Assembly (NCBI GenBank): GCA_947387485.1
Contig: CANDNT010000003.1
Coordinates: 62,001-126,000, forward strand
Reading direction: 5' to 3'
DNA: 64,000 bases
Origin: Aquimarina rhabdastrellae
GTDB taxonomy: Bacteria; Bacteroidota; Bacteroidia; Flavobacteriales; Flavobacteriaceae
The position numbers and the translations under genes were made by a program. Below, piece after piece: positions 36,868 to 45,276 of the stretch. Under the pieces are notes generated by a model that was given only the letters and a program-made list of their open reading frames with translations, was not told the DNA's origin and ran no database searches. How positions within the stretch are numbered: the stretch's first letter is position 1; each line of letters begins with the position of its first letter.

Positions 36868-38982
36868 ATGAAAAAACTATATCTTTTATTACTACTAATA
36901 ATTTCTATATTTAATCATAATTATGCTCAATCATCTCTTCAAAAAATAGATAGTCTTAAAAACATCTTAAATAATCATAATACTACTGATTCTAATTATA
37001 TTGATACCTTAAACGACATTTCTTGGGAGTATCTTTCTTTTAATAATTCTGAATCATTAAAATATGCTATAAAAGCAAATAACTTAAGTAAAGAAACACA
37101 TTATGATCCTGGGTTATCTACTAGTTTTTTTAGAATGGGTTCAGCTTATATCAAAAAAGAAGATTATACAAAAGCTACACTTTATTTATTCAAATCACTT
37201 AATCTAGAGAAAAAGAATACTAACTTAAATGGAGTTGCTAAAGTTAAAATTCAATTAGGAAAATTATTCCGAATTCAAAAACAATATGATAAAGCTCTTC
37301 AATTTTACAATGAGGCCTTATTAATTAAACAACAATTTAATAATAAAAAAGACATAGCTAACATTTTTAAAAAAATAGCTATTTTATATAAAACACAAAA
37401 TGAATACTCTCAAGCCATAAAATATTTTACTAAAGAATTACAAATAAGAGATTCTTTAAATCTCGAAAAAGAAAAAATCAATTGTTATAAAAATTTAGGC
37501 TATTGTTATAATGAACTCAAAAAATATCAAAATGCTTTATTTGAATTAAAAAAAGGAAAAAAACTAGCCATTAAATTAAAGGATAGTCTTCAGTTATCTG
37601 ATATATATGTTAATATAGGAAATTCTTTCTTTAACTTAAAATCAAAATCAAGTTCTGATTCAGCTTATATTAATTACAATAAAGCTTTGCAAATAAAGAA
37701 TAAACTACAATTACAAAACAATCATAAAATTTACAATAACTTAGGGTTAGTTTCCAAATTAAAAAAAGATTATGACTCTGCTATTTCCTTCTTTTTGAGA
37801 AGTGTCGATATTTCAATTAAACTAAAAGATTATAACAATTTAACAAAAGCTTACTATAACCTTGGTAATTTATATTTAGAGCTACAACTTTATGAAAAAG
37901 CCTTATATAATCATCATAAAGCTCTTGTTTTATCAAAAGAATATAACATTCTCTCTTTACGTTTACGTATTCTAATGAGTCTAGCCGAAGATTATGAACA
38001 ATTAGGTAATTTTAAACAATCCTCATTTTATAATGAACAACATATTGTTTTACGAGATAGTATAGATTCTAAAACGTTAAAAAAAATAGATAACGAATCT
38101 CTCCAATTAAAAGAAAATATTTTCATACAACAAAAGCAACTCTCAATAGCAGAAAACAGCAAACAACAACTACAACTTTATGGAGCTATAGCTATTGCTC
38201 TTATTCTTTTGATATTATTTTTTGTATCTCGTAGAAATTATCGCCTTAAAAAGCAAACATTAATCGCACAACATACCGCTGCTAAAAAAGAAGCCGAGTT
38301 TGATGAGCTACTTAAAAACCAAGAATTAAAATCTATTCACGCTATGATTGATGGTCAAGAAAAAGAACGTAAACGTATCGCACAAGACCTACATGATCGT
38401 TTGGGAAGTATGCTTTCTATGGTTAAGATCCATTATAAATCGGTGGAGGATAATCTTGATAAAATCAAAGCCGAAGCTCGTGAACAATACGATCGTGCCA
38501 ATACCTTACTCGACGAGGCTTGTGTAGCCGTACGTGAGATTTCTCATAATATGGTTTCTGGAGTATTGACCAAATTTGGTCTTATTGCTGCGCTTAACGA
38601 ACTTAAAACTGGTATTGAATCTACCAATGCCTTACAAGTCGAACTTATCGATCATGGTTTTGATGATCGTATCGACAACCAACTCGAAATCAATATTTAT
38701 CGTATTATACAGGAATTGATTAGTAATATTTTAAAACATGCTCAAGCACAAGAAGTCAGCATTCAGTTATTTAAACGTGATGATAACCTACAGATCATGG
38801 TCGAAGATGATGGTGTAGGTTTTGATACCAAACTCCTCTCCTCTTTTTCGGGTATGGGACTTAAAGGTATTCAATCCAGAGTACAAAATCTTAATGGTAC
38901 CATTGATTTTGATTCTAGAAAACATCACGGTACTACTGTTACTATTACAATTCCGTTACAACAAAACACTACTGCTATATGA
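36868..38982 (+). CDS. TPR sensor histidine kinase (HisKA_3)
   Basis: A 704-residue membrane kinase. Signal peptide (1-20), about 400 residues of TPR repeats predicted in the periplasm (for example YDKALQFYNEALLIKQQFNN), one membrane helix at about 435-453 and a cytoplasmic coil. The dimerisation/phosphoacceptor motif ERKRIAQDLHDRLGS places the histidine at about residue 509; HATPase_c has NIYRIIQELISNILKHA (N box), EDDGVGFD (G1) and GMGLKGIQSRV (G2). This is the NarX-like family that pairs with LuxR-type regulators; the partner gene overlaps its stop by 4 bases. The periplasmic TPRs presumably bind a protein or peptide signal. Confidence 0.92.
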   Translation: MKKLYLLLLLIISIFNHNYAQSSLQKIDSLKNILNNHNTTDSNYIDTLNDISWEYLSFNNSESLKYAIKANNLSKETHYDPGLSTSFFRMGSAYIKKEDYTKATLYLFKSLNLEKKNTNLNGVAKVKIQLGKLFRIQKQYDKALQFYNEALLIKQQFNNKKDIANIFKKIAILYKTQNEYSQAIKYFTKELQIRDSLNLEKEKINCYKNLGYCYNELKKYQNALFELKKGKKLAIKLKDSLQLSDIYVNIGNSFFNLKSKSSSDSAYINYNKALQIKNKLQLQNNHKIYNNLGLVSKLKKDYDSAISFFLRSVDISIKLKDYNNLTKAYYNLGNLYLELQLYEKALYNHHKALVLSKEYNILSLRLRILMSLAEDYEQLGNFKQSSFYNEQHIVLRDSIDSKTLKKIDNESLQLKENIFIQQKQLSIAENSKQQLQLYGAIAIALILLILFFVSRRNYRLKKQTLIAQHTAAKKEAEFDELLKNQELKSIHAMIDGQEKERKRIAQDLHDRLGSMLSMVKIHYKSVEDNLDKIKAEAREQYDRANTLLDEACVAVREISHNMVSGVLTKFGLIAALNELKTGIESTNALQVELIDHGFDDRIDNQLEINIYRIIQELISNILKHAQAQEVSIQLFKRDDNLQIMVEDDGVGFDTKLLSSFSGMGLKGIQSRVQNLNGTIDFDSRKHHGTTVTITIPLQQNTTAI

Positions 38983-39629
38983 TTACACCTACTACCCTTA
39001 AAGTAATGATCGCAGATGATCATCTTATCGTTATTGATGGTATTCGCTCTTTACTTAAACACAATACTAATATCCAAATTGTAGGCGAGGCTACCAATGG
39101 TAAAGACGCATTACAAGTTATTCAAGAAAAAGAAGTTGATATTGCTATACTGGATATTAATATGCCTATGCTTAATGGTGTTGAGGTTACCCAAAAAATT
39201 AACGAACTTAAACTCGATACCAAAGTGCTCTTTTTAACCATGGAAGATACTCCCGAGTTTATTACCCAATCTATTGATATAGGTGCTGCTGGGTATATTG
39301 TTAAAAATCGTGGAAAAGAAGAATTAGAAACTGCATTGGAAAGGATTGCTCAAGGCGAAAAGTATTTTGGTCCTGAAGCAAAAGACGTGATTTTTAATCG
39401 CTATGTACAAAAGAAAAAAAACGAACAGGAAGTCAGGCTTACTCGTAGAGAAATTGAAGTCTTAAAACTTATTGCCGACGGACATTCTACCCGTCAAATT
39501 TCAGAAAAATTATTTATTGCTCATGCTACTGTAGAAACTCATCGTAGAAATTTAATTGATAAAACCGGAGTATCAAATGGTACCAAAGGTTTGATTAAAT
39601 ATGCTATTAAAAAAGGATATAGTTCATAG
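38979..39629 (+). CDS. NarL/LuxR-type response regulator
   Basis: A 216-residue two-domain regulator. Receiver: acidic pair D13-D14, phospho-acceptor D59 in IAILDINMP, and the conserved Lys in YIVKNRG. C-terminal LuxR helix-turn-helix: LTRREIEVLKLIADGHSTRQISEKLFIAHATVETHRRNLIDK (in pieces), then SNGTKGLIKYAIKKG. ATGA overlap with the kinase gene marks them as a cognate pair. A strong terminator follows, so its targets are elsewhere unless it controls its own operon with the acidic peptide. Confidence 0.94.
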   Translation: MITPTTLKVMIADDHLIVIDGIRSLLKHNTNIQIVGEATNGKDALQVIQEKEVDIAILDINMPMLNGVEVTQKINELKLDTKVLFLTMEDTPEFITQSIDIGAAGYIVKNRGKEELETALERIAQGEKYFGPEAKDVIFNRYVQKKKNEQEVRLTRREIEVLKLIADGHSTRQISEKLFIAHATVETHRRNLIDKTGVSNGTKGLIKYAIKKGYSS

Positions 39630-39648
39630 TAATACGTTAATATTATGT

Positions 39649-39679
39649 TGATCACTGAGATAAAAGCACTCAGTGATCA
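39649..39679 (+). terminator. Rho-independent terminator
   Basis: Perfect 11-base arms TGATCACTGAG and CTCAGTGATCA around a 9-base loop, followed by a T-rich tail. Confidence 0.85.
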
Positions 39680-39697
39680 GTTTTGTTATCTTTTTTC

Positions 39698-40228
39698 AAA
39701 ACTATATTTCTGCCCTGCATGATTGTAGAACCGATCTCAAGGCTATAATTCCTTCCTGCATCATTGCAGAGCTAATCTCAAGACTATATTTCTGTCCTGC
39801 ATGATTGTAGAACCTATCTCAAGACTATATTTCTTTCCTGCATCATTGCAGAGCCAATCTCAAGACTATATTTCTTTCCTGCATCATTGCAGAGCCAATC
39901 TCAAGGCTATATTTCCTTCCTGTATCATTGCAGAGCTAATCTCAAGACTATATTTCCTTCCTGCGTCATTGCAGAGCCAATCTCAAGACTATATTTCCTT
40001 CCTGCATCATTGCAGAGCCAATCTCAAGACTATATTTCCTTCATGCAATCATTGTAAAGCCAATCTCAAGACTATATTTCCTTCATGCAATCATTGTAAA
40101 GCTAATCTCAAGACTATATTTCCTTCATGCAACCATTGTAAAGCCAATCTCAAGGCTATATTTTCTTCATGCAACCATTGTAAAGCCAATCTCAAGGCTA
40201 TATTTTCTTCATGCAACGGTTGCGGCAC
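39698..40228. repeat. Tandem array of about 13 units, 41-42 bp
   Basis: Each unit reads TCTCAAGACTATATTTCCTT followed by CCTGCATCATTGCAGAGCCA and one or two more bases. The first eight or so are 41 bases long and carry CTGCA-TCAT-TGCAG, a short perfect hairpin; the later ones are 42 bases with ATGCAATCATTGTAAAG, where the arms keep pairing only imperfectly; the last has GCAACGGTTGC. Units drift by a few substitutions in order along the array, as expected from tandem duplication. An open frame crosses it only because stops are absent from the unit. No genes. Confidence 0.9.
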
Positions 40229-40245
40229 TATTGTAAATACTGGGC

Positions 40246-40665
40246 TACGGGTATAATCATCATTCAGTTTACAGTCATAGATCTAACCTGGTCACTGAGC
40301 GTACTGAAATGATTAACTTCATTACTATACACCTCTTCTCTCTTCACTAATCACTCCTAACTTCTAAAGAAACATTTTTGATACATTAGGTCTCGATACA
40401 ATTTTATTTCGTTGCTCTACATAAAATCACTCGACCTACATCAATTATTTTATCAGGCATATCAATGAATGTTGGATAATGAATAAAGAATAACGATTAT
40501 CAAAAAGACACTTACTACCAAACTCAATTCTAATCGCTCTTCTCTAATAAAATATAGAAACAGCCATCGACAAGCTCTGACTACGGATATAATCATCATT
40601 CAGTTTACGATCATAGAACTATCCTGGTCGCTGAGCTTGCCTGATCACTGAGCTTGTCGAAGTGA
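40246..40665. repeat. Composite dispersed repeats between array and next gene
   Basis: Two further copies of the 34-base TACGG-TATAATCATCATTCAG element (40246-40279 and 40582-40615), each followed by CCTGGTCACTGAGC-type sequence, and an intact GAGCTTGTCGAAGTGAC at about 40649-40665. The rest of 40257-40713 is AT-rich sequence with no gene or hairpin I can support. Confidence 0.75.
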
Positions 40666-40713
40666 CATCTCAACCATCAAATCCAAAAGACTAATTAACT
40701 CAAAAACTAAATC

Positions 40714-41511
40714 CTATTCATCAACTATTTTTACAAACACGTCTACATCTCCTTCAGTGATAAGAAGTGATTTTTCGTTTGATGTTTGTTGTTTTGCTAA
40801 CGCTTTTTCTTTTAAGCTTTGGATACGATTTTTAACTTTTGTTTGTATATCTTCTGGTATATTTTTCTTTGTGTATTCTTTTTCGTTCATCTGTATTTTA
40901 CCTGGTGCAATTATATGTATTGCGCCTTCTTTTAACGCAGTTGCAAATCCTGCATAAGAATAAAGTTTTATACGAATGATATTGATTGCTTTAGGTATTT
41001 TTATCGTATAAACTTTATCTAATAAAGCTTCTTCTTTTGAGATCGGAATACCATAAGCTAATTGTATAGCAGCAGTTGTTTGTTGTTTAAACGTTCTACT
41101 TATTACCTCTTGTCTAGAGTTTTCTATAGTGATATATGGAATCCACTTATTGCCCACGTTGATATAAAGCATTTTATCTCGTTTTCCACGTGATGCTTCA
41201 TAATCAATCTGTATTTCGTTTTTTAATTGTTGTTCTTGAGATCCATAAACTCTAAATTCGTTTACAAACCTTGCTTCTGGCTCTAGCTTTATTTCTTTCT
41301 CCTTTATCTGATAATCACCATAAAGATCAAGATTTACATTTCCAAAAATCGCATAATAATAAAAACTAGCATCTTCTAATAAATACAAACCCGAAGCCAT
41401 TTCCATTTGCGTCATGTTATAAAATCCAGTTACTGTAGTTGTTTTCTCTTGCTGAGCAAATAACAACTGCATATAGCAGCTCATAAAAAAGAATATAAAA
41501 TGTCGCTTCAT
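40714..41511 (-). CDS. Secreted protein of unknown function
   Basis: A 265-residue protein with a signal peptide ending FAQ (residue 20). Mostly beta-type with charged stretches: MTQMEMASGLYLLEDASFYYYAIFGNVNLDLYGDYQI suggests a small sensor- or chaperone-like barrel (pattern only), and the C-terminus ends in a predicted coil QTKVKNRIQSLKEKALAKQQ. No family recognised. Single gene, divergent from the caspase-TIR block with a 263-base gap that contains TTTACCAGTAAA. Confidence 0.7.
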   Translation of the reverse strand: MKRHFIFFFMSCYMQLLFAQQEKTTTVTGFYNMTQMEMASGLYLLEDASFYYYAIFGNVNLDLYGDYQIKEKEIKLEPEARFVNEFRVYGSQEQQLKNEIQIDYEASRGKRDKMLYINVGNKWIPYITIENSRQEVISRTFKQQTTAAIQLAYGIPISKEEALLDKVYTIKIPKAINIIRIKLYSYAGFATALKEGAIHIIAPGKIQMNEKEYTKKNIPEDIQTKVKNRIQSLKEKALAKQQTSNEKSLLITEGDVDVFVKIVDE

Positions 41512-41774
41512 ATCATGTGTTTAAATATGTAAAAATGGATACTGCATAAAGATGATTTATACTACTCGAAGATACCCTTCCTTTAATTATATAACAAACA
41601 TACTTAATACTATTTACCAGTAAACTACAATTTCAAAACCTCTTTTCTAGCTAGTATTTCGGTATAAAATCTAAAAATCATCAGTTCTAATTAGAAAAAC
41701 CCACCAGAATTATGGTTTCCCGTACTCTTTATTCATCAGAAATTTGTACACATAAACAACCAAACAAATTAATA

Positions 41775-42575
41775 ATGAAAAGATTAACAACGCTTTATTC
41801 CAAAGAAATTGCCAAAGCCTTAGGTAAAATTGCCGTTTATTTACCCGGTGAACAATTACAGGTAGGAGACATTATTCGTTTTCCTTATGGTAAAACTAGC
41901 CTATTTAAACCAGTAGCACCTTTAGGTAGTTTTATTAAGATTAGTTCGCTTTCTCATTTGGGCATCACTGATCTCGCTACGACTACTTCTAACAGTCCAG
42001 ATTCTTATCGTTTTACCAGCAAAGATGCAGTACAATTAGAATTTGACACTCAAGCTCAAGCACATCTTGCCAACCCTGCTTTGCCCCAAGCTCATGGTTC
42101 TCTACATATTAAAATGGCCAACGAAGGTGCTTTGTGCTTTTTTGCACTTAACTGCTATAAAACTCAGCTCGACAATCTTGCGGGTTTAGAACATGAAATC
42201 AACAGCATGGGTAAACGTATGGTCTGGGAAGATACGTTCTTGGTCACCTCGGTAACCATTGCACAAAAAGCGATGATTATTCAATCCAACTCGGCTGCAT
42301 CAGAATTGGTATTAAGCGGAGATTTTCAAGGATTACAATCACACCAATTGGCTTCGCTACATGCTGATGCAAAAATCAAAGTACAACGTCAAAAGGGTGA
42401 CATCTTGGTCAAAGATTGGTCTGATGAGGTTACGGTCTTTATGGATGTGATGCGTTTTGATCCTCAAGTATTCGAAATGCAGGAAATTGAAAAACAAGCA
42501 ATTTTTACAACTCCTCAAACTGCTACTATTCGTTTGACTACTGTGCTTCCTAATGAGTTATATACCATTACTTAA
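41775..42575 (+). CDS. Unrecognised protein beside caspase; layout reminiscent of gasdermin
   Basis: I start at the ATG at 41775 (MKRLTTLYSKEIAKALGKI), 266 residues; an in-frame ATG at 41712 would add 21 polar residues. There is an N-terminal amphipathic helix, then alternating strands: DIIRFPYGKTSLFKP, GSFIKISSL, SYRFTSKDAVQLEFDTQAQA, GSLHIKMANEGALCFFALN, a helix TQLDNLAGLEHEINSMGK, and WEDTFLVTSVTIAQKAMII. That order (helix, strands, W/G..-YVVTEV-like strand after a central helix) resembles the gasdermin pore-forming domain, and bacterial gasdermins have this length and sit beside caspase-like proteases. I see no sequence signature strong enough to assign it. 27 bases upstream of the caspase gene. 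Confidence 0.6.
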   Translation: MKRLTTLYSKEIAKALGKIAVYLPGEQLQVGDIIRFPYGKTSLFKPVAPLGSFIKISSLSHLGITDLATTTSNSPDSYRFTSKDAVQLEFDTQAQAHLANPALPQAHGSLHIKMANEGALCFFALNCYKTQLDNLAGLEHEINSMGKRMVWEDTFLVTSVTIAQKAMIIQSNSAASELVLSGDFQGLQSHQLASLHADAKIKVQRQKGDILVKDWSDEVTVFMDVMRFDPQVFEMQEIEKQAIFTTPQTATIRLTTVLPNELYTIT

Positions 42576-42602
42576 TATTTCAAATCTAAAAAACCAACCA
42601 AC

Positions 42603-43568
42603 ATGAAAATTACAAAAAGAGCCCTTATTGTAGGGATCAATCATTATGCCAATGCTCCGCTCAAAGGATGTGTAGGTGATGCTCAAAAGATGAAAGAAGT
42701 TTTAGAACAAAATCCAGATGGTTCTCCTAACTTTGATTGTAAACTTAAAATATCTCGAGAGGAATCTAAATATCCTATTACTACTTCTCGTCTTAAAGAA
42801 TATCTTATCAAGCTTTTTACACACGAAGCTGATATGGCGCTGTTTTATTTCTCTGGACATGGTGCTACCAATCAAGCAGGAAATTATTTGGTCACTCAAG
42901 ATGCTTCTAGATATAATGAAGGAGTCTCATTACAAGAGATTATTACCATGGCAAATAATTCTAAAGTAAAAGAAGCTATTATCATTATCGATGCTTGTCA
43001 TAGTGGTCATCTAGGTAATGTCATGGATATAGGTAATCGTAAAGCTCTATTGAGAGAAGGCGTTTCGGTATTAACTTCTAGTAGAGATACACAATATTCT
43101 GTAGAGCGTAATGGTGCTGGATTGTTTACTTCGCTAGTTTATGAGGCACTACAAGGTGGTGCAGCAGACCTTATAGGTAATATTAATATCTCTAGAATTT
43201 ATACCTATGCAGATCAATTATTATCGTCTTGGGAACAGCGTCCTATTTTTAAATCACACCTTTCACAGATGATTTCTTTACGTAAGCTTCCGCCAAAGAT
43301 CCCATTGCATATTCTACGTAAGCTTCCTAACTATTTTACGAATAAAGAGGAATCCTTTTCATTAAAGCCCATATATGAAGAAAGTATCCCGCCTTATAAC
43401 ACCACTTTTGAAGGTATTATGGAACACCTGAGACTTTTTTATGTCAACGGACTTTTGATCCCTCATGACGCTTCTTCTATGTATCATGCTGCCAAAGAAC
43501 ATAAATCATGCATACTCACAGCTCTAGGTAAATTTTATTGGGAACTAGCTGATAAAGGACGTATTTAA
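42603..43568 (+). CDS. Caspase-family cysteine peptidase (C14)
   Basis: A 321-residue protein with a complete caspase/metacaspase domain from residue 5 to about 225. Strand 1 is KRALIVGINHY, followed by LKGCVGDAQKMKEVL; the catalytic His86 is in FYFSGHGA and the catalytic Cys132 in IIIIDACHSGH. The C-terminal 90 residues (from about 232) form a separate helical part without known motif, a place where a ligand- or partner-sensing domain would sit. No signal peptide, so it is cytoplasmic. It lies between the gasdermin-like gene and a membrane protein plus TIR gene; caspase and TIR proteins pair in type IV Thoeris-like immunity, where a TIR-made nucleotide activates the protease. Confidence 0.9.
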   Translation: MKITKRALIVGINHYANAPLKGCVGDAQKMKEVLEQNPDGSPNFDCKLKISREESKYPITTSRLKEYLIKLFTHEADMALFYFSGHGATNQAGNYLVTQDASRYNEGVSLQEIITMANNSKVKEAIIIIDACHSGHLGNVMDIGNRKALLREGVSVLTSSRDTQYSVERNGAGLFTSLVYEALQGGAADLIGNINISRIYTYADQLLSSWEQRPIFKSHLSQMISLRKLPPKIPLHILRKLPNYFTNKEESFSLKPIYEESIPPYNTTFEGIMEHLRLFYVNGLLIPHDASSMYHAAKEHKSCILTALGKFYWELADKGRI

Positions 43569-43583
43569 TTAAATATATAGCAT

Positions 43584-43949
43584 ATGAAAAAGCAATTAAT
43601 GCCCTTATTCTATCGCGCTATACAAATCGTCATCGCTATTAGCATACCCTATGTTATTTTTTTAATAGCCAAATATTTTAATGACAATCGTGGTGCCGCT
43701 GAAGTAAGTAATATTCTTAAGGATTTTGGTTTTAGAATCAGTATGGATTTAGGACTACGCATCTTCTTTATCATGGTTGCATTAGCCTTTATCATCTATG
43801 AATATTGCCTTGTTAAATTCTATATCAACAAATTAGAAAAAGATATAAAAAACAAACAGTTAGACTCGGTCGCCCAAGTTTTATCTTGGATAGAGAATTA
43901 CAATATATCAACCTTATTAAAATCTATTCTTAAAAGCAAATACTTATGA
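43584..43949 (+). CDS. Small two-helix membrane protein coupled to TIR gene
   Basis: A 121-residue protein with two membrane helices (about residues 11-30 and 57-80) and a cytoplasmic C-terminal coil (YINKLEKDIKNKQLDSVAQV). Its stop overlaps the TIR start by 4 bases (ATGA), so the two are translated together. No family recognised. It could anchor the TIR protein or act as an effector; both are inference. Confidence 0.75.
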   Translation: MKKQLMPLFYRAIQIVIAISIPYVIFLIAKYFNDNRGAAEVSNILKDFGFRISMDLGLRIFFIMVALAFIIYEYCLVKFYINKLEKDIKNKQLDSVAQVLSWIENYNISTLLKSILKSKYL

Positions 43950-44707
43950 GTATACCAATTAACGCAATGGAGCGCAAAAATTTAATACAAGAAATCTCTT
44001 TATTTCTTTTTGCCAAACACGAACATAATCCACAAAAACTAAAAAAACATTTAGACACCTATAAGCTTAATCCCAGTTTATCACAGCTCAAAAAAAGAAA
44101 TCGTTTTATCTCCTTTCTAGAGCAACAAAGTGACGAAACTTTATTTAATATTCAACGAAAAGAAGCTATCAATTCTTCTATCATTACTAATCCTACATAT
44201 ATAAAAGCTATGGCTACAGATCCTCGTTTTCAGAAAATTTTTATTAGTCATTCATCTCACGATAAGGCTTATGCTCAAGCAATGGTTAATTTATTAATTG
44301 ATTTAGGGGTTCAACCCGAACATATTTATTGTAATAGTTATCCTGGGCATGGTACCACCTTTGGTCAAAATTATATCGAAGATTTGAAGCTTAAATTACA
44401 AGATAATGTCTTGGTGTTATTCTTATTCTCTGAAAACTTTTTTAAAAGCAACTTCTGTTTATGCGAGATGGGCGCTACATGGGTTTTATCTCAGGCACAA
44501 ATCCCTATATACATTCCGCCATTTGCACCAGAAGATGTAAAAGGTGTTTTTCATACTTCTCAAGGATTCCCGATTAATCATAAACATCATCTTAGTGCTT
44601 TTAAAGAAGAAATCGAAAAAAGACATCAACTCACTCCTATAAAAAGTGTGCGATGGAGTACTACACAAGATCGCTTTATCAAAGAAATTGATCTTTTACA
44701 ACAGTAA
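43946..44707 (+). CDS. TIR-domain protein
   Basis: A 253-residue cytoplasmic protein. Residues 1-90 are helical and charged; the TIR domain spans about 96-205. KIFISHSSHDKAYAQAMVNL is box 1, GTTFGQNYIEDLKLKLQDNV leads to the VLVLFLFSENFFKS strand, and CLCEMGATW places the putative catalytic glutamate at residue 174, the position needed for NAD+ cleavage in enzymatic TIRs. The domain matches the soluble bacterial TIR type of Thoeris ThsB-like proteins, which make cyclic ADP-ribose isomers upon infection. Coupled to the small membrane gene, same strand as the caspase gene 377 bases upstream. Confidence 0.88.
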   Translation: MSIPINAMERKNLIQEISLFLFAKHEHNPQKLKKHLDTYKLNPSLSQLKKRNRFISFLEQQSDETLFNIQRKEAINSSIITNPTYIKAMATDPRFQKIFISHSSHDKAYAQAMVNLLIDLGVQPEHIYCNSYPGHGTTFGQNYIEDLKLKLQDNVLVLFLFSENFFKSNFCLCEMGATWVLSQAQIPIYIPPFAPEDVKGVFHTSQGFPINHKHHLSAFKEEIEKRHQLTPIKSVRWSTTQDRFIKEIDLLQQ

Positions 44708-44734
44708 TTATTAACCTTTTAATCCCTCCAAATT

Positions 44735-45106
44735 ATGCCTACTAAATACAGCCTAATCATCACCAAAAATCTATCTCTAATCTGTGCTGCATTGTTATTG
44801 CTCAGTTTATTTAGATTACCGCCAGTATACTATACGGTATTACGCATTATTGTTATGCTAGGGGCTTTTGGTGTTATTCTTAATCGCAGTATGCAACGTG
44901 ATTATTTATGGTGCATTGCCTTTGTGATTATCACAGTTCTTTTTAATCCTTTTTTTTATTGGGATATCTTGTATTCTTCTCAAATTTTCTTGTTTAATGG
45001 TCTAGTCGCTGTTTTATTTTTAATAGACTATTATACTGAGTATACATGTACCTCAACTACCCAAAAAAGGGAGGGTAAAGAATACTCTAGAGATCGTATT
45101 TATTAA
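44735..45106 (+). CDS. DUF6804-like small membrane protein
   Basis: A 123-residue protein with four hydrophobic helices (about residues 12-28, 31-50, 54-74 and 82-104). LPPVYYTVLRIIVMLGAF and VLFNPFFYWDI match the pattern of small DUF6804-type membrane proteins. 27 bases downstream of the TIR gene. Function unknown. Confidence 0.65.
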   Translation: MPTKYSLIITKNLSLICAALLLLSLFRLPPVYYTVLRIIVMLGAFGVILNRSMQRDYLWCIAFVIITVLFNPFFYWDILYSSQIFLFNGLVAVLFLIDYYTEYTCTSTTQKREGKEYSRDRIY

Positions 45107-45276
45107 AACGATGCTATTGTAACCTTAAGACCACTTCTCTAACTCTTACTTATTACCCTATATCATTAATTGCTAGAATAAACAACTAAGCGATCAGGAC
45201 ACGTTATGCCTAAAAACAACACGTACTAAACATCGCTAATCACATTTTTTAATAACCAAAACAAAAAACAATTATC

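Noticed and set aside
39698..40228. CRISPR array
   Set aside because: Adjacent units are near-identical over their whole length with no unique spacers, and there are no cas genes.
39801..40256. Open frame of 151 codons across the tandem array
   Set aside because: It exists because the repeat unit lacks stops; the unit is 41 bases in its first half, so the frame shifts through all phases and encodes no consistent repeat; no ribosome site or family match.
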